DNA from: Labyrinthula sp. Ha
Taxonomy: Eukaryota > Sar > Bigyra > Labyrinthulida > Labyrinthulaceae
Direction: 5' to 3'
Assembly: GCA_015227615.1 (NCBI GenBank)
Contig: JAALGZ010000005.1
Location: 868,001 to 932,000 of the forward strand
Length of the DNA: 64,000 bases
Part shown: positions 21,018 to 31,814 of the stretch, piece by piece
Numbering within the stretch: the stretch's first letter is position 1
Layout of the letters: the number at the start of each line of letters is the position of its first letter
Notes under the pieces: model-generated
What the model was told of the DNA's origin: nothing
Database searches by the model: none
Seen by the model: the letters and a program-made list of their open reading frames with translations, nothing else
Translations under genes and position numbers: made by a program

Positions 21018-22258
21018 TGTAATATGTGCAATAGTTTTTGCAAGTTTTCGGGTTCTTGAAGCTCCTCAGTTGTTGTTCCTATTCCAAAACTTTCAATCAA
21101 ATCAGTAACTAGTTTTATTGTAGATTTATTAGAAATTAGGGATGGGTCGTGCTTAAATTTTCTTAATAGATGGCGAGCTCTTTTAACATGATCTCTTTTC
21201 ACCCATTCTTCATGACTCCTTTCAATTCCCCCATTTTCAATTTGAAGGCAACATGAAACATTTTCTTCTGGAGGTAAGAATATTTCTCTGTTGTCAAAGT
21301 TTGAGTATAGTCTACAATTTGATTTGTTTTTTGCTTCGTCATTAATTAAATACCACCTAAAAGCCTTTGTATGATGCGTGTGATCAAGAACAAGTCTAGC
21401 ATTCGAAAAGCCAGCCTTTCTTGCTGCTTGGAGTAGTTTGAAAGGAACTAAATTACTCTCAGGGAAAAATTGAAAGGAAAATTTTTTCATTGAGTGCATA
21501 GCATAAAGTGAAGAAAAGAAGTTTCTACATCGTTGTTCTTCATCTTGTGGTCCACAAAGAAAGTGTATAGCAGAAACGCTGCAAATGGCATCAAAGTTGA
21601 TCTTTCTGAACGGAAGTGGTTGCTTTAGATCCCAGAGAACTGGATCCATTGTTTTTTTGTCACATAACTCGAGCATTGATCTAGAAGCATCAATTCCAAT
21701 CACAAATGAGTGAGCGAAAGTTGATTGTAAGTTGGTAGAGGAAAGACCAGATCCGCAACAAATATCCAATATAAGCGGACAAGAAGAGTTTTTTTTGCAT
21801 CTGATGAAGGATAAAACACGGTTTGAAAGATTACGTTGTGCAATTGTATTTGCAGCTGTGTAATCTTTGGATTTATTTTTGTTGTAGTAGTTTTCCGCGT
21901 TGAAATTTCTTCGGTGATGGTTTCGCAGTTCAATAAAATACTTGGACAACTGGTTTATATTAAAAAATTCCATACTAGTTTCAACAGAATTTTCTAAGCG
22001 CAAAATCTTGAAACCTTGAGTACCATTTTTAGTTAACATGTGCTCAGCGGCGAGAACTCGTTCTGTAGATATACTGATCTTGGGGTTTTTTCTTAGACTC
22101 ATAGTTAAAATATGGTTCAAGTCATTGTGGTATTTACTTAAAATAGTACCAAAGTTAAAACAAATTTCATATGCCTTAAAAATGAATATTTTTTCTTTTT
22201 GTTTAGTTGAAATTAATCCTGAAGTTAGACTCTCTACCTCCAGTTTTCTTTTCTTCAT
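21011..22258 (-). CDS. Bud23/WBSCR22-like SAM-dependent methyltransferase with N-terminal extension
   Basis: 415 residues from ATG, no intron. Residues about 118-320 align in pattern with Bud23 (18S rRNA m7G methyltransferase): ENYYNKNKSKDYTAAN (Y-x3-EA-KY start), SAM motif I ILDICCGSGLSS near 165, VIGIDASRSML, PFRKINFDAICSVSAIHFL and FFSSLYAMHSMKKFSFQFFPES (Bud23 has RLYCFF-SLY...QLYPE), followed by AARKAGFSNARLVLDHTHHTKAFRWYL. Motif I has Cys where Bud23 has Gly, and the Lys/Arg-rich C-terminal domain of Bud23 is replaced by a helical tail (HEEWVKRDHVKRARHLLRK). The first 115 residues match nothing I know. It may be a divergent Bud23 or a paralogue with another target. Confidence 0.75.
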   Translation of the reverse strand: MKKRKLEVESLTSGLISTKQKEKIFIFKAYEICFNFGTILSKYHNDLNHILTMSLRKNPKISISTERVLAAEHMLTKNGTQGFKILRLENSVETSMEFFNINQLSKYFIELRNHHRRNFNAENYYNKNKSKDYTAANTIAQRNLSNRVLSFIRCKKNSSCPLILDICCGSGLSSTNLQSTFAHSFVIGIDASRSMLELCDKKTMDPVLWDLKQPLPFRKINFDAICSVSAIHFLCGPQDEEQRCRNFFSSLYAMHSMKKFSFQFFPESNLVPFKLLQAARKAGFSNARLVLDHTHHTKAFRWYLINDEAKNKSNCRLYSNFDNREIFLPPEENVSCCLQIENGGIERSHEEWVKRDHVKRARHLLRKFKHDPSLISNKSTIKLVTDLIESFGIGTTTEELQEPENLQKLLHILHY

Positions 22259-25200
22259 TCTGAAAGCTCAATAGGCCATTACCAGGCAAACGATCTCTTA
22301 TGCTTCTATAATCTATATATTGTTGCGACTATCTAGTATACATACTTGTAGCTTGTTATTGATATTCTACAAACAAGTTCTTTTAAGAATACCCAATTTC
22401 AAAAGGTAATTAACTATGCTTCGTGTGATAGCCCTAATTTAAAGGAACCTAGAAAAAAGTACACTGAAATCTTAGACACTTTTCTGACATTAGTTATTAT
22501 AATTGGTAGACCTAAAATTGGTGAAAATGGATATGTACAACGTTCTTGTAAAATATATTGTTTCGTATTACTATCAAAGTTAAGCATATATAATACTGTA
22601 GTCTTTTAACCAGAACATGACGGGCTAATTTTAAGTCCTTTGTAGTTTGGTGTGGACGAAAAATTCTTCGCCCTATGAAATCTTCTTTGTGATAGCTTTA
22701 CGCAACTGGGATTTTTCAACTAAAACATTAAATAATATTGCTTCAATGTAATGCTAGTGAACATTAAATCTCAAGTATTATGTCAACTTAATTTAGTAAG
22801 GGAACAGAAAACAAAAAAAAAGTTACTTTGCCCAGAGAGCAAAGAATGATGCTGACCTTGGGGTGCAATAAGGAGCTTAGGCAATATTTACAATCTAGTT
22901 GCTTAGATAGTAAGAGTCAATATATATTCCAAAATATTTAATCATCTTCGTTCAAGGGAGCTTAACAACCTATTTTATGACATAATACAGTAATATGAAC
23001 ATCGTGCAAGATTCATTTGTTTTTGCCGCAGTAACGAACAAATGAAAGTTCTACAATCTGGAAATTACTAAAATCAATTGAATTATAGTTAATTTACATG
23101 AATTTAAATGCCTTTTCAAAGTATTGTTCGTCTTCTTTTATCATAAGAAGTCTCGTGAGAGAGTCAATTTGGCATAGGTACAATGACCACGTCGTCAAAT
23201 TATGTACATAACCTTAAGCGAAACTAACGTACAAGTTATTTTTCCTATAAAATATTACGAAGCAAGATCTTTTTTTATGCAGCCGGTATAAACAATAGTA
23301 TCATTATCACATGAGTCCCGATCATGTATAGATATATTATTACCCTTGTTGGGCTCAGGAAAAAATTTGACATTACTCACAAACATAACTCTAAAGTTTA
23401 TGTTAATATATAAGACTTTAAGATAAAGATTTTTGATATTTGGTCTATAAGGGTCTCGGAAGAGGAATTTATTACAGTTATATTGCTCTGGGTGAAGAAA
23501 AAATATTTTCTAATCCGTGTATTTGGGACGATGCAAGTACGAAATTAGGGAGTCAACATTTCAACCATAGTTTGAAAAATATTTATTTTTCTAGTTATTA
23601 AGTATATATATCTGAAAACAAAGATTGTATCCATGTTAACTAAATAAATATATTGATTATAGTCTAATTCATCTTACCGTTAAGGTAGGGGAATCATATA
23701 CTGATCATGTACTCTTGTCCATGACATGTAAATCCCAACAGTACAGAATCATCAAAATGAGAGCATTGAGTTCATGAGATCTTCTTCAATATATACGAGT
23801 TTAAGAGTGTACTAGTACAATAAGCTACCTAAATTTTTCCCACATTGGTAAGGTAAGAAGGTTTTTCTTCGAATCTAAGAGAGAGGAAAATATCATGATT
23901 AAGTGAAGATATACCATGCCTTGTTCAGGCCAATAAGCTGTTAAGATCACAGTGGTCAAGTAACTTGGAACTGGGCTAGATAAAAATATGGAACCGATTA
24001 ATTGAAATCACAGAGATGGGCCATTGTGTAGTTTAGTTTGTTTCTACTCAAGAGAGTTAAGTAACATAGTTTGACGTAGTGTGACGCTTCTACGGTAAGA
24101 AAGTACTAAAAAGGTTGTGTTTATCCCTTTAATGTGACTATGTAGAGAAAGTCGTGATATTTCTACTTCTTTTCAATTTAGTAGGCTCTTATAAAATTTC
24201 ATTCAAACATATAACTTTCATCATTACAATATTTTAACACTACTTCTGTGATTTTCTCTAGCATTAACAAAACGGTCTTTTAAGGTTGAGATAAGGTCTT
24301 GTGCCAAGCGATTTTATTTCAGCACTTGCTTTAATGAAGAATAAATTAAATCTTTCTAGCTCCTTGATGCGAAAACGTACTCCAAAAATTAAATTCGAAA
24401 AGCAGTTTCTAGTTGCTATTACGGGTAAAACTACCGTTTTAAAAATTCCATTGAATAGGTATTTGAATTAGGTGTTGCTAAAACAAACATGTTATGACGG
24501 AGATGGAAATAGACCAGTTACTGTGGCAAACACTATCCCATATCTCATATGTGAAACTTAATTTACCATGCACCTGTGTCATTTACTCCTCATTCTCTTC
24601 TCCATTATCAAAATCTCGCTAATATAAATTGAATTAGACAAAGACTTGACACGGGTATATATTTCTCGAGAGGAGCCAGATTGCTTTTGAATTGCTTTGA
24701 GATACAACGCCAAGAGAAATTACTTTCACACTAGCAGTATGGAGGGATCATTTTCCCTTGTAACACTTGATATTCGATATGGTGTTACATTAACATTTGA
24801 CGAAAAGAACCACCATCAGCTATTTCAGACAGAAACATATTTTGGCGTGTACACCTTTTCCAAAGAATACGGTTTCTGAAAACTGTCTACCATCGAGTTC
24901 GCTTTTCCCACTGTTGCCAAAATTTTAGGATTTATGATTTAACTGTACTCGTAGCCCCAGGTCTTATTTTTTAAACTTCCACCGTGGTATTTTAACTGAT
25001 GCACAAAACAATTATTACTTTACCAGGTATAAAACCGACCTCTAATTTTAATCTTTCTCTGACCCTATTAATGCAATCTTTTGAAAAAAATCAACCTTTA
25101 ACTCTTTCATCAAACTTCTTTCATCTAAAGGATAACATCTTCTATCTGTAATATTGAGCAAGAGTATTATGCTTTTGTTTGTTGCTGTCTGAACTCTGAA

Positions 25201-26133
25201 AAGTCGAAAACTCTCGAAGTCAAGAATAACAAAACTTAATGTTTCAATGTACTGAATGGAACCCAAGTTTTTTTCTAAACTAGAGGTTATTGGAAAAAAC
25301 TTGGAAGCAGAGGATTTTTTTTCACATGTGCTGAGATTTTCCTTAGAATATGCTTTTCCTCCCTCTCAGTGGACCTTCCCTGAGAGTGAAGTCAAGTTTG
25401 TTCCTCGAGAATATTCATCTCACAGCTAGTCGTAAACTATAATGAAAGCTATATACTTGGGAGCTCATTTAAAATTATACAGCTTCTTATGGCTTTGAAA
25501 AAGAATCCTAACCCGGGTGGTACTATTATCGAAACTACTTTTAGGCAAGTAACCAAAAGAGGCTTCCTTGATTCTTGCAACTAAGGTGAGAGTGCCCATA
25601 GTAAAGTTTTCATTCTGCCATATGTTCTTCGCACAATGTAGGTACAGAAGTTACATAAGAGAGATATACTTTATTTTTTTTTCTTTGTGGAAAATGAAAA
25701 ATGTACTGTTGATCTTAGTGGGAACTTTGTTGCGCTAGTGGTCAATGTGTGAAATTTTAATTATGTTCTGGAAGCTATTGTAAACATGCCAAACTTAGCT
25801 TCTTGGACATAACTGAGCGACGATAATAACCATGGGATAATGACTAGTACATAAAATCATCAGGGGTAACAGAATAAGCGTCATACGAGATGTGTAGACT
25901 TTTGTCAATGTTAACAGGTGCGGCGAAGAGGCATGGCACAAACTATGGTAACCGGAACTACTCAGTCTATTTTTTTCAGTGAAGTAAGTGTAAAATAACT
26001 CTAGATTTAACCTTTGAATAAACAATATGAATAGCGACCACCAAGAAACCGTTTTTCGCCTCAACTTCAAACAAAACACTATTATTCAGAAAAATCCCTT
26101 TACTGCTCAGAAAAGTAAATAAAGAAAACCAAA
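22259..26133. other. 3.9-kb intergenic, no gene supported
   Basis: AT-rich and almost free of frames above 60 codons. Around 24740-24880 (plus) and 25048-25430 (both strands) there are protein-like stretches, for example a minus-strand open frame 25048-25366 ending QKIALIGSEKD and an overlapping plus-strand ATG frame 25257-25430. Neither shows a family or convincing splice sites. Candidate remnants only. Confidence 0.35.
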
Positions 26134-26255
26134 GTTTGTTTCCCTAAAAATTTATAGTTGATTCGATGAGGGTTTGTTTCCCTAAAAATTTATAGTTGAT
26201 TCGATGAGGGTTTGTTTCCCTAAAAATTTATAGTTGATTCGATGAGGGTTTGTTT
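26134..26255. repeat. 38-bp tandem repeat, three identical copies plus a partial
   Basis: The unit begins GTTTGTTTCCCTAAAA and ends GATTCGATGAGG. Copies at 26134-26171, 26172-26209 and 26210-26247 are identical; 26248-26255 starts a fourth. There are no spacers. Identity between copies implies recent amplification or gene conversion. Confidence 0.95.
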
Positions 26256-26866
26256 TTTTAGCTCAAAAGAATGTGGTTTTCGTTGCTTTGCCTCGTACAT
26301 ATAATTATGCACCGGTGTAGCTGGTCACGAAACGAGAACTGCTATCAAGTTCCTCAGGAGGAATAGTTAGTATTCTCCAAGGATCAAATAACTAAAATAG
26401 TCTCCAAGTTTGTATTCGCTGCTATCTCTGTGTTTTCCGAGCTTTTGAATATAAATCTCATCTTTTCTCACAATTAACCAGAGAACTTGCAGCAGTATAA
26501 ACTAACCCAAACTTTATAACTTTACAATTTCTTGTCCTATTCAGAAAAATTGAGTGTTCATGCAGTATTCTATAGGTGTACTTGTGCTCCCCCGGGAATT
26601 AATCATATATATTCACGATATATTTTACTGTTTTCTTAAAGATATCATGATATGGGTCTCGTCTGCCTCCTTACCCTGGGTCACGGCAAGTAACTACAAC
26701 TCAAAATCACTAATACCAAGGAACTTAACGTTCAATTTAAATAGGTGAATACTACTGCTATAGCAAACGCCTTGTAGAACCAGAAGTATCCGTTAAATTG
26801 CCCCGCATCGGAACACCAAAATTGCAAAAAGCCAACAGTGAAGATAAACGACGAATACGTTGATCG
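26256..26866. other. Upstream region of the RhoGEF gene
   Basis: About 600 bp with no supported frame. It presumably contains the promoter of the gene at 26867. No CCAAT box was seen in the last 150 bp. Confidence 0.4.
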
Positions 26867-28894
26867 ATGATTCTAAACCCTAAGCGAAGCAATGTATCGA
26901 AACTTCCTGGGAAAGATTTGCACAAACTTCTTGACCTCGTTCCAATATTCCTTGAACATATATCTGTATCTCCGCACTTTCTAGTTGCCAGACCTCAGGA
27001 GCAAACGCAGGCCGTTCAGCTTCTCAAGCGGCTCATCCGCAATGAGCCAGTCGGCCTTTACCATCACTCCATAGGTGTCTGGTGTGCTGTTGTTAGGATT
27101 ATTCTTTTAGAGTGTGAACCACGTTTTCTTCCCATAGAATTCAGTTCTAAAGGATTGGAGTTACTTCCTTCACTATACGCTGCAAGCACGGCTCTAGAGG
27201 TGCATGCACTTCTGCGTCCTCTGCTTGATAAATTTTCATCTCTTCATAGGAAAGTTTTGTTCGAATTTTGCCTGTTTCTGGCGAAATCAACAGAATTTCC
27301 ATACCCACTGTCGTATTTTTCCTGCTTATTGGGACCTCCTCTCCTGGGCTTCCCACGTACAAGTCGCGCGGGTGCTCTTCCAATTTCTCAATCATGTTTT
27401 TTTGAACTTATTATCTATGAAGTTGAAGCTTTATCATTATATTGGCCCAAAGATGAAATGGCATTAAGGTCGAATTCAGATCTTCATGTTCATTTCGTGC
27501 AAGAGCTCACACAGGAACCAATGGAAGCGACAAGGATGCACACCTCAGACCCTGTTGTAGGAAATAGTTTTGATTCATTTGACTTTTTCTCACCTGGTGC
27601 GTCTGTGAGGACAGAATCCGTGCTTCTGCTGGAAGAAACAAAGACGCAGAAGCACTGGCACGATTGGTTTACGAACCCAGTTTCAGATGGGACAGATGTA
27701 GGAAAAGCATATAGGGAAAAGGATATTAAGGTTTTAGGCTTGAATTTTCGTAAAGCTGCTTTTGATCCTCAGGATAAACTTCTAAGATCTAGTCTTCGAA
27801 GCTTTTTGCAATGGAGAGGTATTAAAGGAGAAATAGTTGAACAATATTTTGCAGATAGAATGCTTATTAATATATCTAGAAGTATCGAGTATGCTTGGAC
27901 TTGCCTTCCACCCGGCTGGGAGAAAATAGAGCACTTATTCAAAAAATATCCTAACAAGTTATATAAAAAGTTAGCTGCACAGCCTCGTAAGAAACATAAA
28001 GATGTGGATGAATTTCTTGAAACAATTTTTGAGATCTTAGAAGTAGAAAGAAAATATTTCGTTCTGATGAATTATATCCACAAGGAATTTGCGCTCCCAC
28101 TATTTGATAAAGCTGAAAATGAATTCAGCTTGCCAAAGAATTTCAGTGTGGATGATCTCAATTGCATCTTTGGAAAAGAAGGAAACATGCTTGCAGAGGT
28201 TATTGATTTGTCCTGGTCTTTGCTGAGTGGTTTAGCCCCATTAGAAGAGGAATTCAAAAAAAGTAACTCTTTAGAAGAACTATATGATAACAAAGTACCT
28301 AGTTGGACGTATGGATCTCGTGGAAGAATAGGCCTTCTTGTAGATTCCTTCAACAAATGTTTTGACGATGGTCATTTTGAGGCACTAAAATTTTACACTA
28401 AGCGATACCGTTCAATTCAAAGCCTGCTTAAGGAAAAGAAGAAACCACAACGAAACAGGCGGCCATCTTTCATCAATATTAGACAGAGCTTTTCCCGAAT
28501 GGCTGGACATAATTCCCGGCATCATCGAATTGGGGCATCCGGTATAGGAATCGCTGAAGGTCCAGGCTTGAAGCATGTTCCTTCCAAGAAGACACTTGAA
28601 GACACTCGTTTGTCACGTCAAACCTCCATTGGCAAAGCGGATGATTTCTTTGAACTCTGGTCAGAGGCTCGGCTTTTGTTGAACCAAAAAGTACCAAAAG
28701 ATGTATCGCAGAATCTATCGAATGACTTAGTTAGTATCTTAGCACGACCATTTCAGCGAATGAGCAAGTATATGGTGTCAGTTGATCATTTACTGAAGAG
28801 TACTAATGAAGAACATCCAGCGTATAAAGATCTGAAACAACTTGCTCAGAGAATTAGAAATTATAATTTGGAAATTAATCAAGATATAGGATAA
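26867..28894 (+). CDS. Rho guanine-nucleotide exchange factor with N-terminal RhoGAP-like domain
   Basis: 675 residues from ATG, no intron. Residues about 20-190 resemble a RhoGAP fold in pattern (LDLVPIFLEHI ... LLKRLIRNE ... VWCAVVRIILLECEPRFLP ... LLPSLYAASTA ... RKVLFEFCLFLAKS). The loop that should hold the arginine finger reads SPHFLVARP instead of the usual G-x-FR-x-SG, so GAP activity is doubtful. Residues about 380-674 are a Dbl-homology domain: FLETIFEILEVERKYFVLMNYI (CR1), and near the C-terminus DLVSILARPFQRMSKYMVSVDHLLKST-EEHPAYKDL (CR3). A basic, Ser-rich insert of about 70 residues splits the DH domain (about 525-595). The PH domain that usually follows DH is absent. It would activate a Rho-family GTPase in cytoskeletal control. 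The stop lies 148 bp from the convergent YaaA gene. Confidence 0.85.
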   Translation: MILNPKRSNVSKLPGKDLHKLLDLVPIFLEHISVSPHFLVARPQEQTQAVQLLKRLIRNEPVGLYHHSIGVWCAVVRIILLECEPRFLPIEFSSKGLELLPSLYAASTALEVHALLRPLLDKFSSLHRKVLFEFCLFLAKSTEFPYPLSYFSCLLGPPLLGFPRTSRAGALPISQSCFFELIIYEVEALSLYWPKDEMALRSNSDLHVHFVQELTQEPMEATRMHTSDPVVGNSFDSFDFFSPGASVRTESVLLLEETKTQKHWHDWFTNPVSDGTDVGKAYREKDIKVLGLNFRKAAFDPQDKLLRSSLRSFLQWRGIKGEIVEQYFADRMLINISRSIEYAWTCLPPGWEKIEHLFKKYPNKLYKKLAAQPRKKHKDVDEFLETIFEILEVERKYFVLMNYIHKEFALPLFDKAENEFSLPKNFSVDDLNCIFGKEGNMLAEVIDLSWSLLSGLAPLEEEFKKSNSLEELYDNKVPSWTYGSRGRIGLLVDSFNKCFDDGHFEALKFYTKRYRSIQSLLKEKKKPQRNRRPSFINIRQSFSRMAGHNSRHHRIGASGIGIAEGPGLKHVPSKKTLEDTRLSRQTSIGKADDFFELWSEARLLLNQKVPKDVSQNLSNDLVSILARPFQRMSKYMVSVDHLLKSTNEEHPAYKDLKQLAQRIRNYNLEINQDIG

Positions 28895-29042
28895 TTTAAT
28901 TTAGTGTTCCGGTGTATAGATTTTATTGCGTTAAGTTACTTGCTCTATTACCTAAAATCAAAATATAGATAAAAAATGCTGTATGCGATGTCAAATTTTT
29001 TTATTGACAGCGTTCGCCTTGAATGGTAGAAGTATTAGAATT

Positions 29043-29976
29043 TTACTTTCTTCTCTTTTTTGGCCTTTCTGCAGTAGATTCAATATCCTCTACTTTGAAA
29101 ATAGCCTGAGTGTCGTTCTTAGCTAAACTTACAAAAGAAAAGCAAGTTGTTTCATCGATATCTACTTTGCGTTGTATTTTTTGCAGATCTTCCAGATTCA
29201 ATATCCCTTGTGTACACAGTATTCTAGCCAAAGAACCTCGATAATATTTCATTTTAAAAGAGCTGATTCGACTTTTTCCTTGGAACACACAATCCAGAAC
29301 CTATAGAATAGAATAGACCTAGGAATATACGCTAATCCCAGCTTCTCGAAGAGCACCTAGATCCACCATTTTGGAATACTCGAGGGAAGCCAAATTCATA
29401 AAGACAGTTTTATTCGCTTTTTCCATAGTTCTTTTAATATACTGCGTAACATTTTCTTTCCAGAACTGATATAAATTTCCCTCTTGCAAATTGATCTTAT
29501 CTGCCTACATAGTTAGAAACATAAGAAAAAGTACGACGTCAAGTCGATACGGTTTAATTATATCTAATGGCCTTATTACTCCATAAACGGCACTAAGGAT
29601 AATTAGGTTCTCATTTATCTTCAGTTGATCCTCATTAGACAAAGATCTGAAACCTAAACCTCGAAAGGCTGCACCATCAAACCCAGAACCCGCTTGAAAC
29701 ACATCTTCATCACCCTCAAAAAATTTTTTAAATCTTTGATGGTTAAGATCAAGTAACTTTCCTGAAACCTTCAGTGTTTTTTTCAACTCCAATTTGGATA
29801 ATTTTTGAATGTGCTTCACTAATCTTGTTGTCTATAGGATAGTAGTTGAAAAGAAAGTACTTCCGCTTCAAAAATAGTTTTACTCAACTTTGCATCCCTA
29901 TTTTCCCTATATAATTAAAATATATTCGCTTTTACAGTTGCTTTATTGTTTTTGCTGGAGAAAGTATGCATAACAT
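29043..29976 (-). CDS. yaaA: YaaA/DUF328 (UPF0246) peroxide-stress family protein
   Basis: Five exons (29936-29976, 29861-29906, 29535-29831, 29331-29504, 29043-29300) encode 271 residues; the four introns are 29, 29, 30 and 30 nt. All phases close and the product aligns along its length with bacterial YaaA (258 residues): MLCILSPAKTIK start, KTLKVSGKLLDLNHQRF, SAVYGVIRPLDIIKPYRLDV, NLYQFWKENVTQYIK, NLASLEYSKMVD, and a VFQGKSRISSFKMKYYRGSLARIL block. In Escherichia coli YaaA lowers intracellular iron and protects DNA under peroxide stress. The last 20 residues end in a basic cluster (PKKRRK) that bacteria lack and that could be a nuclear signal. Four spliceosomal introns show it is a settled nuclear gene, not contamination. 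Confidence 0.93.
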
Positions 29977-30026
29977 ATTTATTTAAAAAGTAACGGTATT
30001 TTTGTTACAGATTTTTCATACCGATC

Positions 30027-30035
30027 GGATTGGTT
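30027..30035 (-). promoter_or_regulatory. CCAAT box upstream of YaaA
   Basis: On the minus strand the bases read AACCAATCC, differing from the NF-Y consensus RRCCAATSR only at the last position. The site is 51-59 bp upstream of the YaaA start codon. Confidence 0.45.
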
Positions 30036-31610
30036 ATAAGACCAAATTGAGTGTTATTTGGACAAAAAGGAAAACAAGGGATTGTTTAATGATAGCACTT
30101 ATTTATATGGTTCTATACTATTATACAATATATATATATATGAGATTTGGCCTTTTTAAGAATCAAATTTTGAGATCCGTTACTAATGCACAGCATATTC
30201 TGAAAGGTCCTCAAGTTTTGCTGGAGCATGAAAAACAGGGTCAATTGAATGTTATCAGGTGGGGTAGTTTGTTAACAGTCTCTTCAGCCAAATAAACAAA
30301 GCTATTGCACCTATATCAATTAGATCTGAAAAATAGATATAGTATAAACCTAAAAGGAATTGCTTTTTAAGATAGAACTAGAAGGCTCAAGGTATAAGAA
30401 TTATGGGGAGTGTTCTTTCTATTTCAATATCTGTTAACATCAAGTCAATGTAGCAAGCATATGTGAGTTTATAAGAAACTTCTAAGTGGGTTTTCTGTCA
30501 CAATGAATCCGGGACTTATAATACACTAAATATTTGAATTTACATAGTCGGTCAATATAGTTAGTGTTGAATTGGGTTTGCCCTCAATGAATAATGCGAA
30601 AAAATCGTTTCAAAATCTTATCTGGAACCTTTAAGTACATTTAGTAATAGAACAGTACTCGCTACTAGTAATTTAAGGAACCTCTTGCTTTACTTTAGAA
30701 TAGGACTGCAAATTATTTATTAAGACAACCTGTTTGTCGAGCTGGGCTGTGTTTCCTGGGCAATTACTTTGCCTTTATAGAATCCAAAGATACTAGCGAC
30801 GGGCAAGACTCCGTTAACAGATATTAGTAATTAGTTGTCACTATTCGCGTTCATATATATGTATCTATATATGTCAAAAGAAGATTAATCGTGCTTTAAG
30901 CAGGTAAGAGCATAGTCTTGCATGAAATTTGTTACGCAAAAAGTGGAGAAACAACTAAGCAAATAGGAAAACTATTTGGCCCCTGATTACCTGTAGTTAC
31001 TCTGATTATATGATAGATAATTCCATTAGTATAACAGTTTGGTGCGTTTTGTTAAGTCTTATATCCGTCACACTCTTTTCGCTATGGTACACTGGTAGCT
31101 CAAGGTTGCAATTGACAGCCTGAGTGGTAATGTCTAACATTTCCCATGATGGTCAAGAGCTTATGCTAAATTTTATTTCATTCTAAATGTATTGGGAGCG
31201 ATTGATTCCTTTTTAAAGATCAGCTGAAACATTTTCTAAAGATAGTTTTCGGTGGAGACACTCAACTATGAAGGGAAGTAGACAACTCTCCCTGTTAAGA
31301 ACCTTACCTGTTTTACCTATCTTAAACTGAAGGGAATGAAAGCTGAATTCTGGTAGCACATAGCTACATAGAATCTTCAATTTGCGCTTAGACATCTTGA
31401 AAAATTTTATATTCTCGCTCAATCGCAAGGAAGCTTTCTCAGAGCTCGATTAAAATTTTAGTTGAACTTCTCTCTACACTCCCATAAAAACTCTCAGACA
31501 TGGATAATTAAAACTTGACATTTTTCCAAGTTATAGTTTTAAAGTCAAGCAATGTATAAACAACAAATGAAATCATAAGAACCCAGAAGAAAATATCTAT
31601 TTTTAATGTT
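30036..31610. other. Intergenic, one plus-strand frame without support
   Basis: The frame 30002-30295 (plus) lacks an ATG in its first part and overlaps the YaaA promoter; its C-terminal half looks protein-like (HILKGPQVLLEHEKQGQLN), but no family was recognised. A (TA)n stretch lies at 30130-30145. The rest is featureless. Confidence 0.35.
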
Positions 31611-31814
31611 TCATTTGTGTTTTACATAAATTTTCGGTAATGAATTTACCTCCTTCTCAGCCAACGATTTGCTAAGAATGTTTCTTGTATCCAATACAAT
31701 TGGTGGTCTAGTGGAACTAGCATGCCGCATATATTGCGCTGGCGTCAGTTTTATCATGGGTAAGCCGGATTGCGCATTCCCTTTATACTGAAAATTTACT
31801 CTAAATATATTCAT
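31611..31814 (-). CDS. Possible small protein, unknown
   Basis: A 67-codon ATG frame with protein-like composition (KLTPAQYMRHASSTRPPIVLD). A GTAAAA...AAATAG segment of 29 nt overlaps its end and looks like the micro-introns of neighbouring genes. Splicing there would keep an open frame for only seven more codons. A hydrophobic stretch (FFWVLMISFVVYTLL) encoded just downstream is in another frame. I could not find junctions that join them. A small mitochondrial assembly factor is conceivable but unproven. Confidence 0.25.
   Translation of the reverse strand: MNIFRVNFQYKGNAQSGLPMIKLTPAQYMRHASSTRPPIVLDTRNILSKSLAEKEVNSLPKIYVKHK

Noticed and set aside
26134-26255. CRISPR-like direct repeats
   Set aside because: The copies abut with no spacers and the genome is eukaryotic; it is a simple tandem repeat.
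28895-29042. A further exon encoding a PH domain after the RhoGEF
   Set aside because: Only 148 bp remain before the convergent YaaA stop, too short for a PH domain, and no GTA-type donor is placed suitably.
31611-31814. Rhodanese domain (IVLDTRN motif)
   Set aside because: The rest of the domain, including the active-site loop, is not encoded downstream in any frame or splice combination I tried.
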